Below, piece after piece: positions 14,848 through 23,208 of a stretch of DNA of 64,000 nucleotides (position 1 is the first letter of the stretch; each line of letters opens with the position of its first letter). Made by a program: the position numbers and the translations under genes. Below the pieces are notes generated by a model that was not told the DNA's origin, searched no databases, and saw nothing but the letters and a program-made list of their open reading frames with translations. The DNA lies in assembly GCA_030247725.1 (NCBI GenBank), contig JAOTRT010000002.1, positions 186,001 to 250,000 of the forward strand, read 5' to 3'. Source of the stretch: Candidatus Nitricoxidireducens bremensis (GTDB lineage Bacteria > Pseudomonadota > Gammaproteobacteria > Burkholderiales > Rhodocyclaceae).

Positions 14848-15398
14848 TTCTTTGCCTCCTGCCCCTGCTGCGACTGCATCTCGAGCACAGTCTCACGCTC
14901 AACCCAGTCGCCGCTCGGCTCCTGCACCTGTTCTCGCAGGATGATCCTGCCTTCGTCCATTCCAGGCGATGCCTGGATGTCCGCAATCCGTCCAAAGTTT
15001 TCGCCCATGTAATTCCCGACCTTGACGCGGTAGATGCGTTTGTCCGCAACGATCACCGCAAACAGGGTCTTGTCGTTGCGGATCAGGCCGACGAACTTCA
15101 GGGCATCCAAGGGGAACCGCTCCAGTTCCTCCTTGCGGCGATCGAAGTTGGGAACGTTCCCGCCGCCCCCCTGCCGCTTGTCCGGCTCGATCTTTGTCGG
15201 CCTGAAGGGGTCTATGACAGATTCAGCATCGTAGGAAACCACGGGGAATGGCATCACTTCCGGTAGCGGCGGCACTCTGCCGCGCAACCCTTGGGTGGAA
15301 TCGACCATCCATTGCTTGATGTCGGAGTGCTCCTCGCTGCCGCAGGCCGACAGCAGGAACACGACAAGAAGCGGCAGCGCTGTCCGGTGCCAGGTCAT
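14844..15398 (-). CDS. pilP: Type IV pilus assembly lipoprotein PilP
   Basis: An inner-membrane-anchored lipoprotein that links the PilNO complex to the PilQ secretin. The N-terminus has a lipobox, LLSAC, with the lipidated Cys at residue 19. A flexible Pro-rich linker follows (VPPLPEVMPFPVVSYD), then the beta-domain (FVGLIRNDKTLFAVI, IYRVKVGNYMGENFGRI). The length is 184 residues. Four-base overlaps with pilO and pilQ show tight coupling. Confidence 0.95.
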   Translation of the reverse strand: MTWHRTALPLLVVFLLSACGSEEHSDIKQWMVDSTQGLRGRVPPLPEVMPFPVVSYDAESVIDPFRPTKIEPDKRQGGGGNVPNFDRRKEELERFPLDALKFVGLIRNDKTLFAVIVADKRIYRVKVGNYMGENFGRIADIQASPGMDEGRIILREQVQEPSGDWVERETVLEMQSQQGQEAKK

Positions 15399-16126
15399 TT
15401 CTGGCCTCCCGCCGCCTTGGCCTTCTTGTCCTTTTCGGCCTTCTCCCGCTTCATGCGGGCGACTTCCTCGTCGTCCAGGTAGCGAAAGGTCTTCACGGTC
15501 GTCGACATCGTCAGCAAGCCCGTCCCGGCCTTGTCCTTCGCGGCCGACTCGACGACTTCCATGTCGTTGAGGGTCACGATGCGCGGCATCTTCGCCACGT
15601 CGCCGGTAAAGGCGCCCAGGTCATGGTAGCTACCGCTCAATTTCACGGTGATCGGCAACTCGGCATAGAAGTCCCTCATGACTTCCGTGCCTGGTTTGAA
15701 GAGTTCGAACTGCAAGCCTCTCCCCAATCCGGCCTGGTTCACATCCACCAGCAGCGCCTCCATCTCCGACCGGTTCGGCAGCTGCTTCAGGAGGACACCG
15801 AAAGAGCGGTCCATCTCCGCCAGTTGCTTGCGGTGCTCATCGAGATTCACCGCCTGCCGCTTCTTGTTGAGCCAATCTTCCTTTAGTCTGGCCTCCTCCT
15901 GCTGCTTGGCATCGAGTTCTTCAAACTGAACCCGCCAACCCAGCCACCAGGCCGCCAACAGCAACACGAGAAATATCCCGATGAGAATCAGCACTCGGGG
16001 AACCACCGGCCACAGGCCGGGGTCCTTGGGGTCGAGGGTGCGGAACTCTTCCGCAATTTCCTTGAAATCGATCTTAGGGAGGTTCAGTTTCGGCAGAGCC
16101 GGCAAGGACGGCGCTTTCAGCTTCAT
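15395..16126 (-). CDS. pilO: Type IV pilus inner-membrane alignment protein PilO
   Basis: A bitopic protein that pairs with PilN in the periplasm. It has an N-terminal cytoplasmic part, one transmembrane helix at about residues 45-67 (VLILIGIFLVLLLAAWWLG), and then a coiled coil (FEELDAKQQEEARLKEDW). A ferredoxin-like periplasmic domain ends the fold (ELPITVKLSGSYHDLGAFT). The C-terminal tail is Lys/Ala-rich. The length is 243 residues, slightly longer than average because of both tails. It overlaps pilN and pilP by 4 bp each. Confidence 0.95.
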   Translation of the reverse strand: MKLKAPSLPALPKLNLPKIDFKEIAEEFRTLDPKDPGLWPVVPRVLILIGIFLVLLLAAWWLGWRVQFEELDAKQQEEARLKEDWLNKKRQAVNLDEHRKQLAEMDRSFGVLLKQLPNRSEMEALLVDVNQAGLGRGLQFELFKPGTEVMRDFYAELPITVKLSGSYHDLGAFTGDVAKMPRIVTLNDMEVVESAAKDKAGTGLLTMSTTVKTFRYLDDEEVARMKREKAEKDKKAKAAGGQK

Positions 16127-16728
16127 GCTCCGCCCTCCTTCGCCGCCGGCTTGCCTTTGGCCCCGGTCTTCTTGTCGTCCTCCGTGGTCTTGCGGGTGAC
16201 GAAAACATTCAGGTTGAATTCAAACAGCTGCCGGCTGCCAACGGCTGCCGCCTTGATCTCCACGAGGCCGGGGCGCTCCATCACGGGGGAATCCTCAAGA
16301 TTGCGCATCAAGGAGGAAACTCGGGCGTTGGACTGCGCATAGCCGACGAGATTGATTTTGTCGCCCGTCTGCTTGATCCACTTCAGATAAACCCCGTCCG
16401 GCACCTGCCGTGCAAGCTCGTTGAAGAGATGCACCGGCTCCGTACGGTTGGCCTGAAGGGACTCGATGATGCGCTTGCGGGACAGCAGGGAGTCGGTCTG
16501 TTCCTTGAGGCGCTTGATCTCGGCGATCTCCTTGTCCAGCCCGGCGATCTCGCGCTTGAGGAAATTGTTCTTGTCGTCCTGGGTGCCGATGTAGCCGTTG
16601 ATGACGCCATAGCCCATGAACCAGATAACGCCGGCCAGGACCGCCATCACGCCGGCCAGGGCGAAGAACTGCTGGCGCCGCGCCTTGCGCCTTTCCTCGC
16701 GCCAGGGCAGCAGGTTTACGCGGATCAC
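16123..16728 (-). CDS. pilN: Type IV pilus inner-membrane protein PilN
   Basis: The PilM-binding partner. The family hallmark IRVNLLPWREERRK lies at the extreme N-terminus, followed by one transmembrane helix at about residues 22-42. A coiled coil (LKREIAGLDKEIAEIKRLKEQ) and a periplasmic domain follow. The start is a GTG at 16728 that overlaps the pilM stop as GTGA. A much longer open frame extends upstream, but it merely shadows pilM. The length is 201 residues with a Lys-rich C-terminal tail. Confidence 0.95.
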   Translation of the reverse strand: MIRVNLLPWREERRKARRQQFFALAGVMAVLAGVIWFMGYGVINGYIGTQDDKNNFLKREIAGLDKEIAEIKRLKEQTDSLLSRKRIIESLQANRTEPVHLFNELARQVPDGVYLKWIKQTGDKINLVGYAQSNARVSSLMRNLEDSPVMERPGLVEIKAAAVGSRQLFEFNLNVFVTRKTTEDDKKTGAKGKPAAKEGGA

Positions 16729-17804
16729 TGGTCGAACCTCCGCAAGGCGAGGCCACAGGCGACCATCAGGGAGGGTGCGTCGGCAAGCAGTTGCTTCTCC
16801 CTTATCTTCGATGACAAGGCCATGCCGACGAAGGGGTTGGCGATGAGGGTCGCCACCTGGGTACGCTCCTGAATCACGTCCGCCGCCCCCGGCAGGGTCG
16901 CGCAACCGCCGGCCAGCACGATCTGATGAACCTGGGTGAAGGGCGTCGAGGTGAAGAAGAATTGCAGGGCCCGCGACACTTCCAGGGCCATGTTCTCCAG
17001 GAAGGGACGCAATACCTCGGCATCGTAGTTTTCCGGCAGGGACTGGCTGCGCTTGGCGGCCTCGGCCTCCTCGAAGCTCATGCCGTAGGTCCGCATCACG
17101 TCCTGGGTCAGTTGCGCCCCGCCGAAGGCCTGTTCGCGGGTATAGACGGGCTGGTCGTTGCGCATCATGACCACGTTCATCACGTTGGAGCCCACGTCCA
17201 CCAGGGCGATGACCTGATCCTTGCCGTTGCCGGGCAACTGCTTCTCGATGAGTTCGAAGGCCGCCTGGGCCGCGTAGGAGTCCACATCCATGACCAGGGG
17301 CTTGAGGCCCGCCGATTCGGCGCAGGCCACCCGGTCCTCGACCTTCTCCTTGCGCGAGGCGGCGATCATCACTTCCACCTCTTCCGGACCGGAAGGGGAC
17401 GGCCCGATGACCTGGAAGTCGAGATTCACTTCGTCGAGGGCGAAGGGGATGTACTGGTTGGCCTCGGTTTCGACCTGGACCTCCATCTCCTCCTCCCGCA
17501 GGTTGGCGGGCAGGATGATCTTCTTGGTGATGACGGCGGCGGTCGGCAAGGCCAGGGCGACGAATTTCGTCGACGTGCTCAGCCGGGTCCAGCACCTGTT
17601 GATGCAATCGCTCACCGACTCCAGATTGGCCACATTGCCGTCCACCACCGCATCCTTGGGAAGCGGTTCGACGGCATAGCGTTCAACCTTGTAGGTCCCG
17701 TTGCCGCCATCGGACAGCTCCACCATCTTCACGGCGAAGGAACTGATATCCACACCGAGGAGGGGACGGGCTTTCGGGTTGAAGATCGAGAGATCGATCT
17801 GCAA
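16725..17804 (-). CDS. pilM: Type IV pilus cytoplasmic actin-like protein PilM
   Basis: A FtsA/actin-fold ATPase that docks on the PilN N-terminus. The nucleotide-binding blocks are LGVDISSFAVKMVEL near the N-terminus, ALVDVGSNVMNVVMM in the middle, and IVLAGGCATLPG near the end. The length is 359 residues. The start is a TTG codon (17804) preceded by AAGGAAAA at good spacing. No ATG nearby would retain the conserved N-terminus. It is the first gene of pilMNOPQ and is divergent from ponA. Confidence 0.95.
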   Translation of the reverse strand: MQIDLSIFNPKARPLLGVDISSFAVKMVELSDGGNGTYKVERYAVEPLPKDAVVDGNVANLESVSDCINRCWTRLSTSTKFVALALPTAAVITKKIILPANLREEEMEVQVETEANQYIPFALDEVNLDFQVIGPSPSGPEEVEVMIAASRKEKVEDRVACAESAGLKPLVMDVDSYAAQAAFELIEKQLPGNGKDQVIALVDVGSNVMNVVMMRNDQPVYTREQAFGGAQLTQDVMRTYGMSFEEAEAAKRSQSLPENYDAEVLRPFLENMALEVSRALQFFFTSTPFTQVHQIVLAGGCATLPGAADVIQERTQVATLIANPFVGMALSSKIREKQLLADAPSLMVACGLALRRFDQ

Positions 17805-17857
17805 GGATTTTCCTTTTAAAACATTGCGTTAGACGCAAATTGGATAATTTACTTCAG

Positions 17858-17886
17858 ATGCTAGCAGTAACTATATCGGCTGTAAA
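17858..17886 (-). promoter_or_regulatory. Predicted sigma-70 promoter of pilMNOPQ
   Basis: On the minus strand TTTACA (17881-17886) and TAGCAT (17858-17863) are separated by 17 bp, in a visibly AT-rich island between divergent pilM and ponA. This leaves a leader of roughly 45 nt before the TTG start. It is a prediction from sequence only. Confidence 0.4.
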
Positions 17887-17954
17887 GCTAAATATTTGAA
17901 TCTCTAGCGGGACTTGGGCAGGCTGGCGTCGCGTTCACGCCACCGGCCGATATA

Positions 17955-20336
17955 ATGGGCGCCCCTTCCTGGCTGCCGAGTCTTTCCTTGCCGACCCCCC
18001 TCCGCTGGCTGCTGTTGCCGATCATGCTGCTGATCGGTCTGATCCTCATGGCGCTCGCGCTGGCGGGGATCATCTTCATTCTCGCCTATCCGCAGTTGCC
18101 GTCGGTGGACGCCCTGACGGACTACCGGCCGAAGATTCCCCTGCGCATCTATACGGCGGACGGTTATCTCATCGGCGAATTCGGCGAGGAGCGCCGCGAC
18201 TTCGTCCGCATCCAGGACGTGCCGGCGGTGATGAAGCACGCCATCCTGGCGGCCGAGGACGAGCGCTTCTACCAGCACCCCGGCATCGACACCCTCGGCA
18301 TCCTGCGGGCGGCCTATTCCAATTTCCTCAGCGGCGGCAAGCGCCAGGGCGCCTCCACCATCACCATGCAGGTGGCGCGCAACTTCTTCCTCTCCAGCGA
18401 GAAGACCCTGACACGCAAGGTTTACGAGGCCCTGCTGGCCTTCAAGATCGAGAACAATCTCTCGAAGGACGAGATCCTGCAGATCTACATCAACCAGATC
18501 TACCTGGGGCAGCGCGCCTACGGCTTTTCGGCGGCGGCCCAGATCTATTACGGCAAGCCCCTCAAGGACATCAGCCCCGCCGAGGCCGCCATGCTGGCGG
18601 GCCTGCCCAAGGCCCCGTCCGCCTACAACCCGGTCGCCAACCCGAAGCGTGCGCGCCTGCGCCAGCTCTACGTGCTGCGCCGCATGAAGGAACTCGGCTT
18701 CATCGACGACAAGCAGCACGCCGCCGCCGACAAGGAACAACTGCGCGTCAAGCGCGACATCAACGACTATGGCGTCCGCGCCGACTACGTGGCCGAGATG
18801 GCCCGCCAGATGGCCTATGAACGCTTCCAGGAGGAGGCCTACGGCAGCGGCCTGCGCGTCATCACCACCATCCTCAAGGCCGACCAGGAGGCCGCCTATG
18901 CCAGCCTGCGCAAGGGCGTCCTCGACTACGACCGGCGCCACGGCTACCGGGGCGCCGAAGCCTACGTGGACATGGCGGGCGTCAAGCGGGAGGACGACGA
19001 GGAACTGGAGGAACTGCTTCACGACCACGACGACGTGGACGACCTCAAGGCCGCCATCGTGCTCCACGCCGACACCAAACAGGTGCGGGCCTACCTGCGC
19101 GGCGGCGACGTGGTCACCCTCACCGGCGACGGCCTCAAGTTCGCCGCCAAGATGCTGGACGACAAGGCGCCGGCCAACAAGCGGCTGCGGCGCGGCGCCC
19201 TCATCCGCGTACTCAAGGGCGAGAAGGAGTGGCAGATCGCCCAGTTGCCCGAGGTGGAAGCGGCCTTCGTCGCCGCCAGCCCCGTCGACGGCGCCGTGCG
19301 CGCCCTGGTCGGCGGCTTCGACTTCAACCGCAGCAAGTTCAACCATGTCACCCAGGCCTGGCGCCAGCCCGGCTCGAGCTTCAAGCCCTTCATCTATTCG
19401 GCCGCCCTGGAAAAGGGCTACTCGCCCGCCTCGGTGATCCCCGACGAGCCCATCACCGTCTCGGCCGCCGAAACCGGCAGCCTGGCCTGGGAGCCGAAGA
19501 ACTACGACGGCAAGTACGAAGGCCCCATGAGCGTACGCACCGCCCTGGCGAAATCCAAGAACATGGTGTCGATCCGCCTGCTGCAATCCATCGACACCCA
19601 TTACGCCCAGGACTACGCCACCCGCTTCGGCTTCGACGCCGACAAGCATCCGCCCTACCTGACCATGGCCCTGGGCGCCGGCTCGGTGACGCCCTGGCAG
19701 CAATTGACCGCCTATGCCGTCTTCGCCAACGGCGGCTACCGGATCGATCCCTACATCGTCAAGCAGATCGAGGACGCCAACGGCAACGTCCTCGCCGCCG
19801 CCCAGCCCTCCCTCGCCGGCGACGAGAGCCTGCGCGTCATCGATGCCCGCAACGCCTACCTGATGGACAGCATGATGCACGACGTCACCCGGCGCGGCAC
19901 CGCCACGCGGGCGCCCCAGGTGCTCAAGCGCTTCGATGTCGCCGGCAAGACCGGCACCACCAACGACTACGTGGACGCCTGGTTCTGCGGCTACCAACCC
20001 ACCATCGTCGGCATCGCCTGGATCGGCTTCGACCAGCCCAAGCGCCTGGGCAACGGCGAGACCGGCGGCTTCGCCGCCCTGCCGATCTGGCTCGGTTACA
20101 TGGAAAAAACCCTCAAGGGCGTGCCCGAGAGCTACATGACGGCCCCTGACGGTCTCGTCGCCATCACCGCGGATGACCCCTCGGGCAAGGGCCCGGTGCG
20201 GGAACTCGTCTATCAGGAGCACCTGCCGCCGCCCGAGGAGACGGAGCATATACCGACGGTGGAACAACCCTCGGCCCCGGTCCAGGACGCCCGGCCCAAG
20301 CTCCTTGAGCCGAAACCGGCAGAACGCCGGCCCTGA
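17955..20336 (+). CDS. mrcA: Penicillin-binding protein 1A (class A PBP)
   Basis: A bifunctional peptidoglycan glycosyltransferase/transpeptidase anchored in the inner membrane by one helix at about residues 17-45. The GT51 motifs EDERFYQHPGID, GASTITMQVARN and KDEILQIYINQIYLG are present. The transpeptidase motifs are SSFK (in RQPGSSFKPF), SKN (in AKSKNMVS) and KTGTT near the C-terminus. An OB-like insertion lies between the two domains. The length is 793 residues, a little shorter than in E. coli. The chosen ATG overlaps a TATAAT box at 17951-17956. If that box is the -10 element, translation would have to start further in, for example at the ATG at 18024. Confidence 0.95.
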   Translation: MGAPSWLPSLSLPTPLRWLLLPIMLLIGLILMALALAGIIFILAYPQLPSVDALTDYRPKIPLRIYTADGYLIGEFGEERRDFVRIQDVPAVMKHAILAAEDERFYQHPGIDTLGILRAAYSNFLSGGKRQGASTITMQVARNFFLSSEKTLTRKVYEALLAFKIENNLSKDEILQIYINQIYLGQRAYGFSAAAQIYYGKPLKDISPAEAAMLAGLPKAPSAYNPVANPKRARLRQLYVLRRMKELGFIDDKQHAAADKEQLRVKRDINDYGVRADYVAEMARQMAYERFQEEAYGSGLRVITTILKADQEAAYASLRKGVLDYDRRHGYRGAEAYVDMAGVKREDDEELEELLHDHDDVDDLKAAIVLHADTKQVRAYLRGGDVVTLTGDGLKFAAKMLDDKAPANKRLRRGALIRVLKGEKEWQIAQLPEVEAAFVAASPVDGAVRALVGGFDFNRSKFNHVTQAWRQPGSSFKPFIYSAALEKGYSPASVIPDEPITVSAAETGSLAWEPKNYDGKYEGPMSVRTALAKSKNMVSIRLLQSIDTHYAQDYATRFGFDADKHPPYLTMALGAGSVTPWQQLTAYAVFANGGYRIDPYIVKQIEDANGNVLAAAQPSLAGDESLRVIDARNAYLMDSMMHDVTRRGTATRAPQVLKRFDVAGKTGTTNDYVDAWFCGYQPTIVGIAWIGFDQPKRLGNGETGGFAALPIWLGYMEKTLKGVPESYMTAPDGLVAITADDPSGKGPVRELVYQEHLPPPEETEHIPTVEQPSAPVQDARPKLLEPKPAERRP

Positions 20337-20358
20337 AAGAATTTTCGGCGGGGGTGGA

Positions 20359-20679
20359 TCAGCCCAGGCTGACCGGCTCCCCGGCCTGCTCGGTGACGCA
20401 GCGGGCCAGCACCGCCATCAGCTCCGATCCGTCCCGACCGGAAACCCAGCGCTCCCCCTCCGGTTTGAAGTGGTAGCCGCCGGAACGGGCCGCCACCCAG
20501 ATCTCCCGCGCCGCCGTGTGGCGGTTGACGATGATCTTGCTGCCGTTTCCAAACTCGATCTCGATGACGCCGCCGGGCTTGATCTCGAAATCCAGGTCGG
20601 CGCCGCAGTCCTCCAGGGACGCCTCGATGCGGGCCAGCATGGCATCCGCCAAATCGTTGAACTCGCGCTCTTCCACCAT
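20359..20679 (-). CDS. cyaY: Frataxin-like iron-sulfur assembly protein CyaY
   Basis: The bacterial frataxin homologue, which binds iron and modulates IscS-dependent Fe-S cluster assembly. The acidic first helix (EFNDLADAMLARIEASLED) precedes the beta sheet with GVIEIEFGNGSKIIVNRH. The conserved tryptophan-containing strand REIWVAARSGGYHF comes next. The 106-residue length is normal. It is divergent from lptM-lysA, the common arrangement in proteobacteria. Confidence 0.95.
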   Translation of the reverse strand: MVEEREFNDLADAMLARIEASLEDCGADLDFEIKPGGVIEIEFGNGSKIIVNRHTAAREIWVAARSGGYHFKPEGERWVSGRDGSELMAVLARCVTEQAGEPVSLG

Positions 20680-20722
20680 GTCCCCGTGTTAGGATTTCGC
20701 TCTTTTTTCAGGAATCTGCACC

Positions 20723-20845
20723 ATGCGCAGACTGTTGATTTCCGCCGCCATTCTCGCGCTTCTCGCGGCCTGCGGCACCCGCGGCGCCCTGACGCTGCCG
20801 CCCGTCGATAATAGCAGCAAGCTCGCCCCCGGGGCCTCCTCATGA
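20723..20845 (+). CDS. lptM: Small lipoprotein LptM (YifL family)
   Basis: A 40-residue ORF with a signal peptide and a clear lipobox (LLAACG). The short mature part GTRGALTLPP is the signature of LptM, which assists disulfide maturation of the LptD LPS translocon in E. coli. Its TGA overlaps the lysA ATG as ATGA, so lysA is translationally coupled. Position between cyaY and lysA supports the call. Confidence 0.9.
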   Translation: MRRLLISAAILALLAACGTRGALTLPPVDNSSKLAPGASS

Positions 20846-22086
20846 GCGTCGCCGAACTGCGCAACGGCGCCCTCCATGTGGAAGGCGTCAAGCTCGCCGA
20901 CATCGCGGTGCAACACGGCACGCCCTGCTACGTCTATTCCCGCGCCGCCCTCGGCGCTGCCTTCGAAGCCTACCGCGCCGCCCTGGCCGGCTGCGACGCC
21001 ACCGTCTGCTTCGCCGTCAAGTCCAACTCCAACCTGGCCGTCCTCAACGTCTTCGCCCGCCTGGGCGCCGGCTTCGACATCGTCTCCGGCGGCGAACTGG
21101 CCCGCGTGCTGGCGGCCGGCGGCGACGCCGCCAAAGTGGTGTTCTCCGGCGTCGGCAAGACCCGCGACGAAATGCGCGCCGCCCTCGACGCCGGCATCTT
21201 CTGCTTCAACGTCGAGTCCGCCTCCGAGCTGGAGCGCCTGAACGCCGTCGCCGGCGAGTGCGGCAAGCGCGCGCCCATCGCCTTCCGCGTCAATCCCAAC
21301 GTGGACCCCAAGACCCACCCCTACATCTCCACGGGTCTCAAGACCAGCAAGTTCGGCATTCCCTACGACGACGCCCTCGCCCTCTACCGCCAGGCCCGCG
21401 CCCTGCCGCACCTCGACATCCGCGGCATCGCCTGCCACATCGGCTCCCAGCTCCTCGACCCGGCTCCCGCTGCCGAGGCGGCCGAGAAGGTGCTGGCCCT
21501 GGTGGACGCCCTCGCCGCCGAAGGCATCGCCCTGGCCCACATCGACCTGGGGGGCGGCATGGGCATCCGCTACAGCGACGAGAACGTGCTGCCCGCCGCC
21601 GACTACCTGGCGCCCATGCTCAAGGTGCTGGCCGGCCGCCGCGAGCGCCTGCTGCTGGAACCCGGCCGTTCCCTCGTCGGCAACGCCGGCCTGCTGCTGA
21701 CCCGCGTCGAATTTCTCAAGCACGGCGAAGAAAAGAACTTCGCCGTCGTGGATGCCGCCATGAACGACCTGGCCCGGCCTGCCCTCTACGACGCCTGGCA
21801 CGACATCGTTCCCGTGGTCCCCCGCGCCGCGGTGGCCACCGCCTACGAGATCGTCGGCCCGGTCTGCGAGTCCGGCGACTTCCTCGGCCGCGGCCGGCAA
21901 CTGGCGCTGCAGGAGGGCGACCTGCTGGCGGTGATGTCGGCCGGGGCCTACGGCATGGCCATGAGCTCCAACTACAATACCCGCCCGCGCGCCGCCGAAG
22001 TCATGGTGGACGCCGACCGCGTCCATGTCGTGGGCCGCCGCGAAACGGTGCCCGAGATCTTCGCCCGCGAGAGCATCCTGCCCTGA
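20842..22086 (+). CDS. lysA: Diaminopimelate decarboxylase LysA
   Basis: The last step of lysine synthesis, decarboxylating meso-diaminopimelate with PLP. The PLP lysine lies in CFAVKSNSNLAVL. The glycine-rich phosphate loop HIDLGGGMGI, the EPGRSLVGNAG block and the catalytic CESGDFLG follow in the usual order. The length is 414 residues. In many relatives dapF follows; here an RND efflux pair starts 15 bp downstream instead. Confidence 0.97.
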   Translation: MSVAELRNGALHVEGVKLADIAVQHGTPCYVYSRAALGAAFEAYRAALAGCDATVCFAVKSNSNLAVLNVFARLGAGFDIVSGGELARVLAAGGDAAKVVFSGVGKTRDEMRAALDAGIFCFNVESASELERLNAVAGECGKRAPIAFRVNPNVDPKTHPYISTGLKTSKFGIPYDDALALYRQARALPHLDIRGIACHIGSQLLDPAPAAEAAEKVLALVDALAAEGIALAHIDLGGGMGIRYSDENVLPAADYLAPMLKVLAGRRERLLLEPGRSLVGNAGLLLTRVEFLKHGEEKNFAVVDAAMNDLARPALYDAWHDIVPVVPRAAVATAYEIVGPVCESGDFLGRGRQLALQEGDLLAVMSAGAYGMAMSSNYNTRPRAAEVMVDADRVHVVGRRETVPEIFARESILP

Positions 22087-22101
22087 CCCCGTAAGCCCGC
22101 C

Positions 22102-23208
22102 ATGAACAAGACCCTGCTCGCCGTCGCCTGCGCCGCCCTCTGCCTGTCCGCCTGCGGCAAGAAGGCGGAAGAAAAGAAAGCCGGGCCGCCGCCCACCCTC
22201 ATCACCACCACCCAGGTGCAGAGCGCCGCCTTCGAGGTGGCCGAGGAAACCCTCGGCACCCTCGAAGCCCTGGTGGACCCGAAGATCGGCGCCGAAGTGG
22301 CGGGCAAGGTCATCAAGGTGCTCGCCACGGCAGGCAAGGCCGTGCGCCGCGGCGAAACCCTGGCCATCATCGACGCCGCCGATTTCGCCCTCCAAAATCA
22401 GGCCGAGAAGGCCGAGGTCAAGCGCCTCGAAGCCCTGCTGGTCCAGCAGGAAAAGCTCGTGGAACGCCAGCAGACCCTGGTCGCCAAGGGCTTCATCTCC
22501 CAGAACGCGGCGGACGACGTCAAGGCCCAGCGCACCGCCATCGCCGAGCAGCTCGCCGCCGCCCGCGCCCGCGCCGACATCGGCAGCCGCAGCGTCGGCA
22601 AGACCACCGTGACGGCCCCGGCCGACGGCATCATCGAGAACCAGCTGGTATCCCCCGGCGACTACGTCAAGCTCGGCGATCCCCTGTTCCAGCTCGTGTC
22701 GAACCAGAAGCTGCGCGCCCACCTGCCCTTCCCGGAGGCCGCCGCGCCGCGCCTCGCCAAGGGCCAGCCGGTCCGGCTCACCTCGCCCCAGGCGCCGGGC
22801 AAGGTCTTCGAGGGCCGCATCGCCGACATCCGCCCCAGCGTCGCCGACGGCAGCCGCGCCATCGACGTGCTGGTGGACCTGGACGGCGACGGCAGCCTGA
22901 AGGCCGGCGGCACCGTTAACGCCGCCGTGCAGATCGCCCTGCGCGACAACGCCCTCGTCGTCCCCGAGCAAAGCGTGGTGCTGCGCCCCGCCGGCAAGGT
23001 CGTCTATGCCATCGCCGACGGCAAGGCCCAGCAGCGCGTCGTCCAGGTGGGCGCCAAGCGCGGCGGACGCATCGAAATCCTGGCCGGCGTCGCCGCCGGC
23101 GAGACCGTCGCCCTCGACGGTGCCGGCTTCCTCACCAACGGCGTGCCGGTGACGGTGCGCGAGGCGCCCCCGGCCGCCGCCAAGTCCGCCGTGCCGGCAG
23201 CAAAATGA
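22102..23208 (+). CDS. RND efflux periplasmic adaptor (membrane fusion protein), lipoprotein
   Basis: The periplasmic adaptor subunit of a tripartite efflux pump. It has a lipoprotein signal with lipobox LSACG near residue 18. A split lipoyl/barrel-sandwich domain (GAEVAGKVIKVLATAGKAVRRGE and VTAPADGIIENQLVSPGDYV) flanks a helical hairpin at about residues 105-165. The beta-barrel and membrane-proximal domains follow. The length is 368 residues. Its stop overlaps the permease start by 4 bp. The substrate cannot be told from sequence. Confidence 0.93.
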   Translation: MNKTLLAVACAALCLSACGKKAEEKKAGPPPTLITTTQVQSAAFEVAEETLGTLEALVDPKIGAEVAGKVIKVLATAGKAVRRGETLAIIDAADFALQNQAEKAEVKRLEALLVQQEKLVERQQTLVAKGFISQNAADDVKAQRTAIAEQLAAARARADIGSRSVGKTTVTAPADGIIENQLVSPGDYVKLGDPLFQLVSNQKLRAHLPFPEAAAPRLAKGQPVRLTSPQAPGKVFEGRIADIRPSVADGSRAIDVLVDLDGDGSLKAGGTVNAAVQIALRDNALVVPEQSVVLRPAGKVVYAIADGKAQQRVVQVGAKRGGRIEILAGVAAGETVALDGAGFLTNGVPVTVREAPPAAAKSAVPAAK

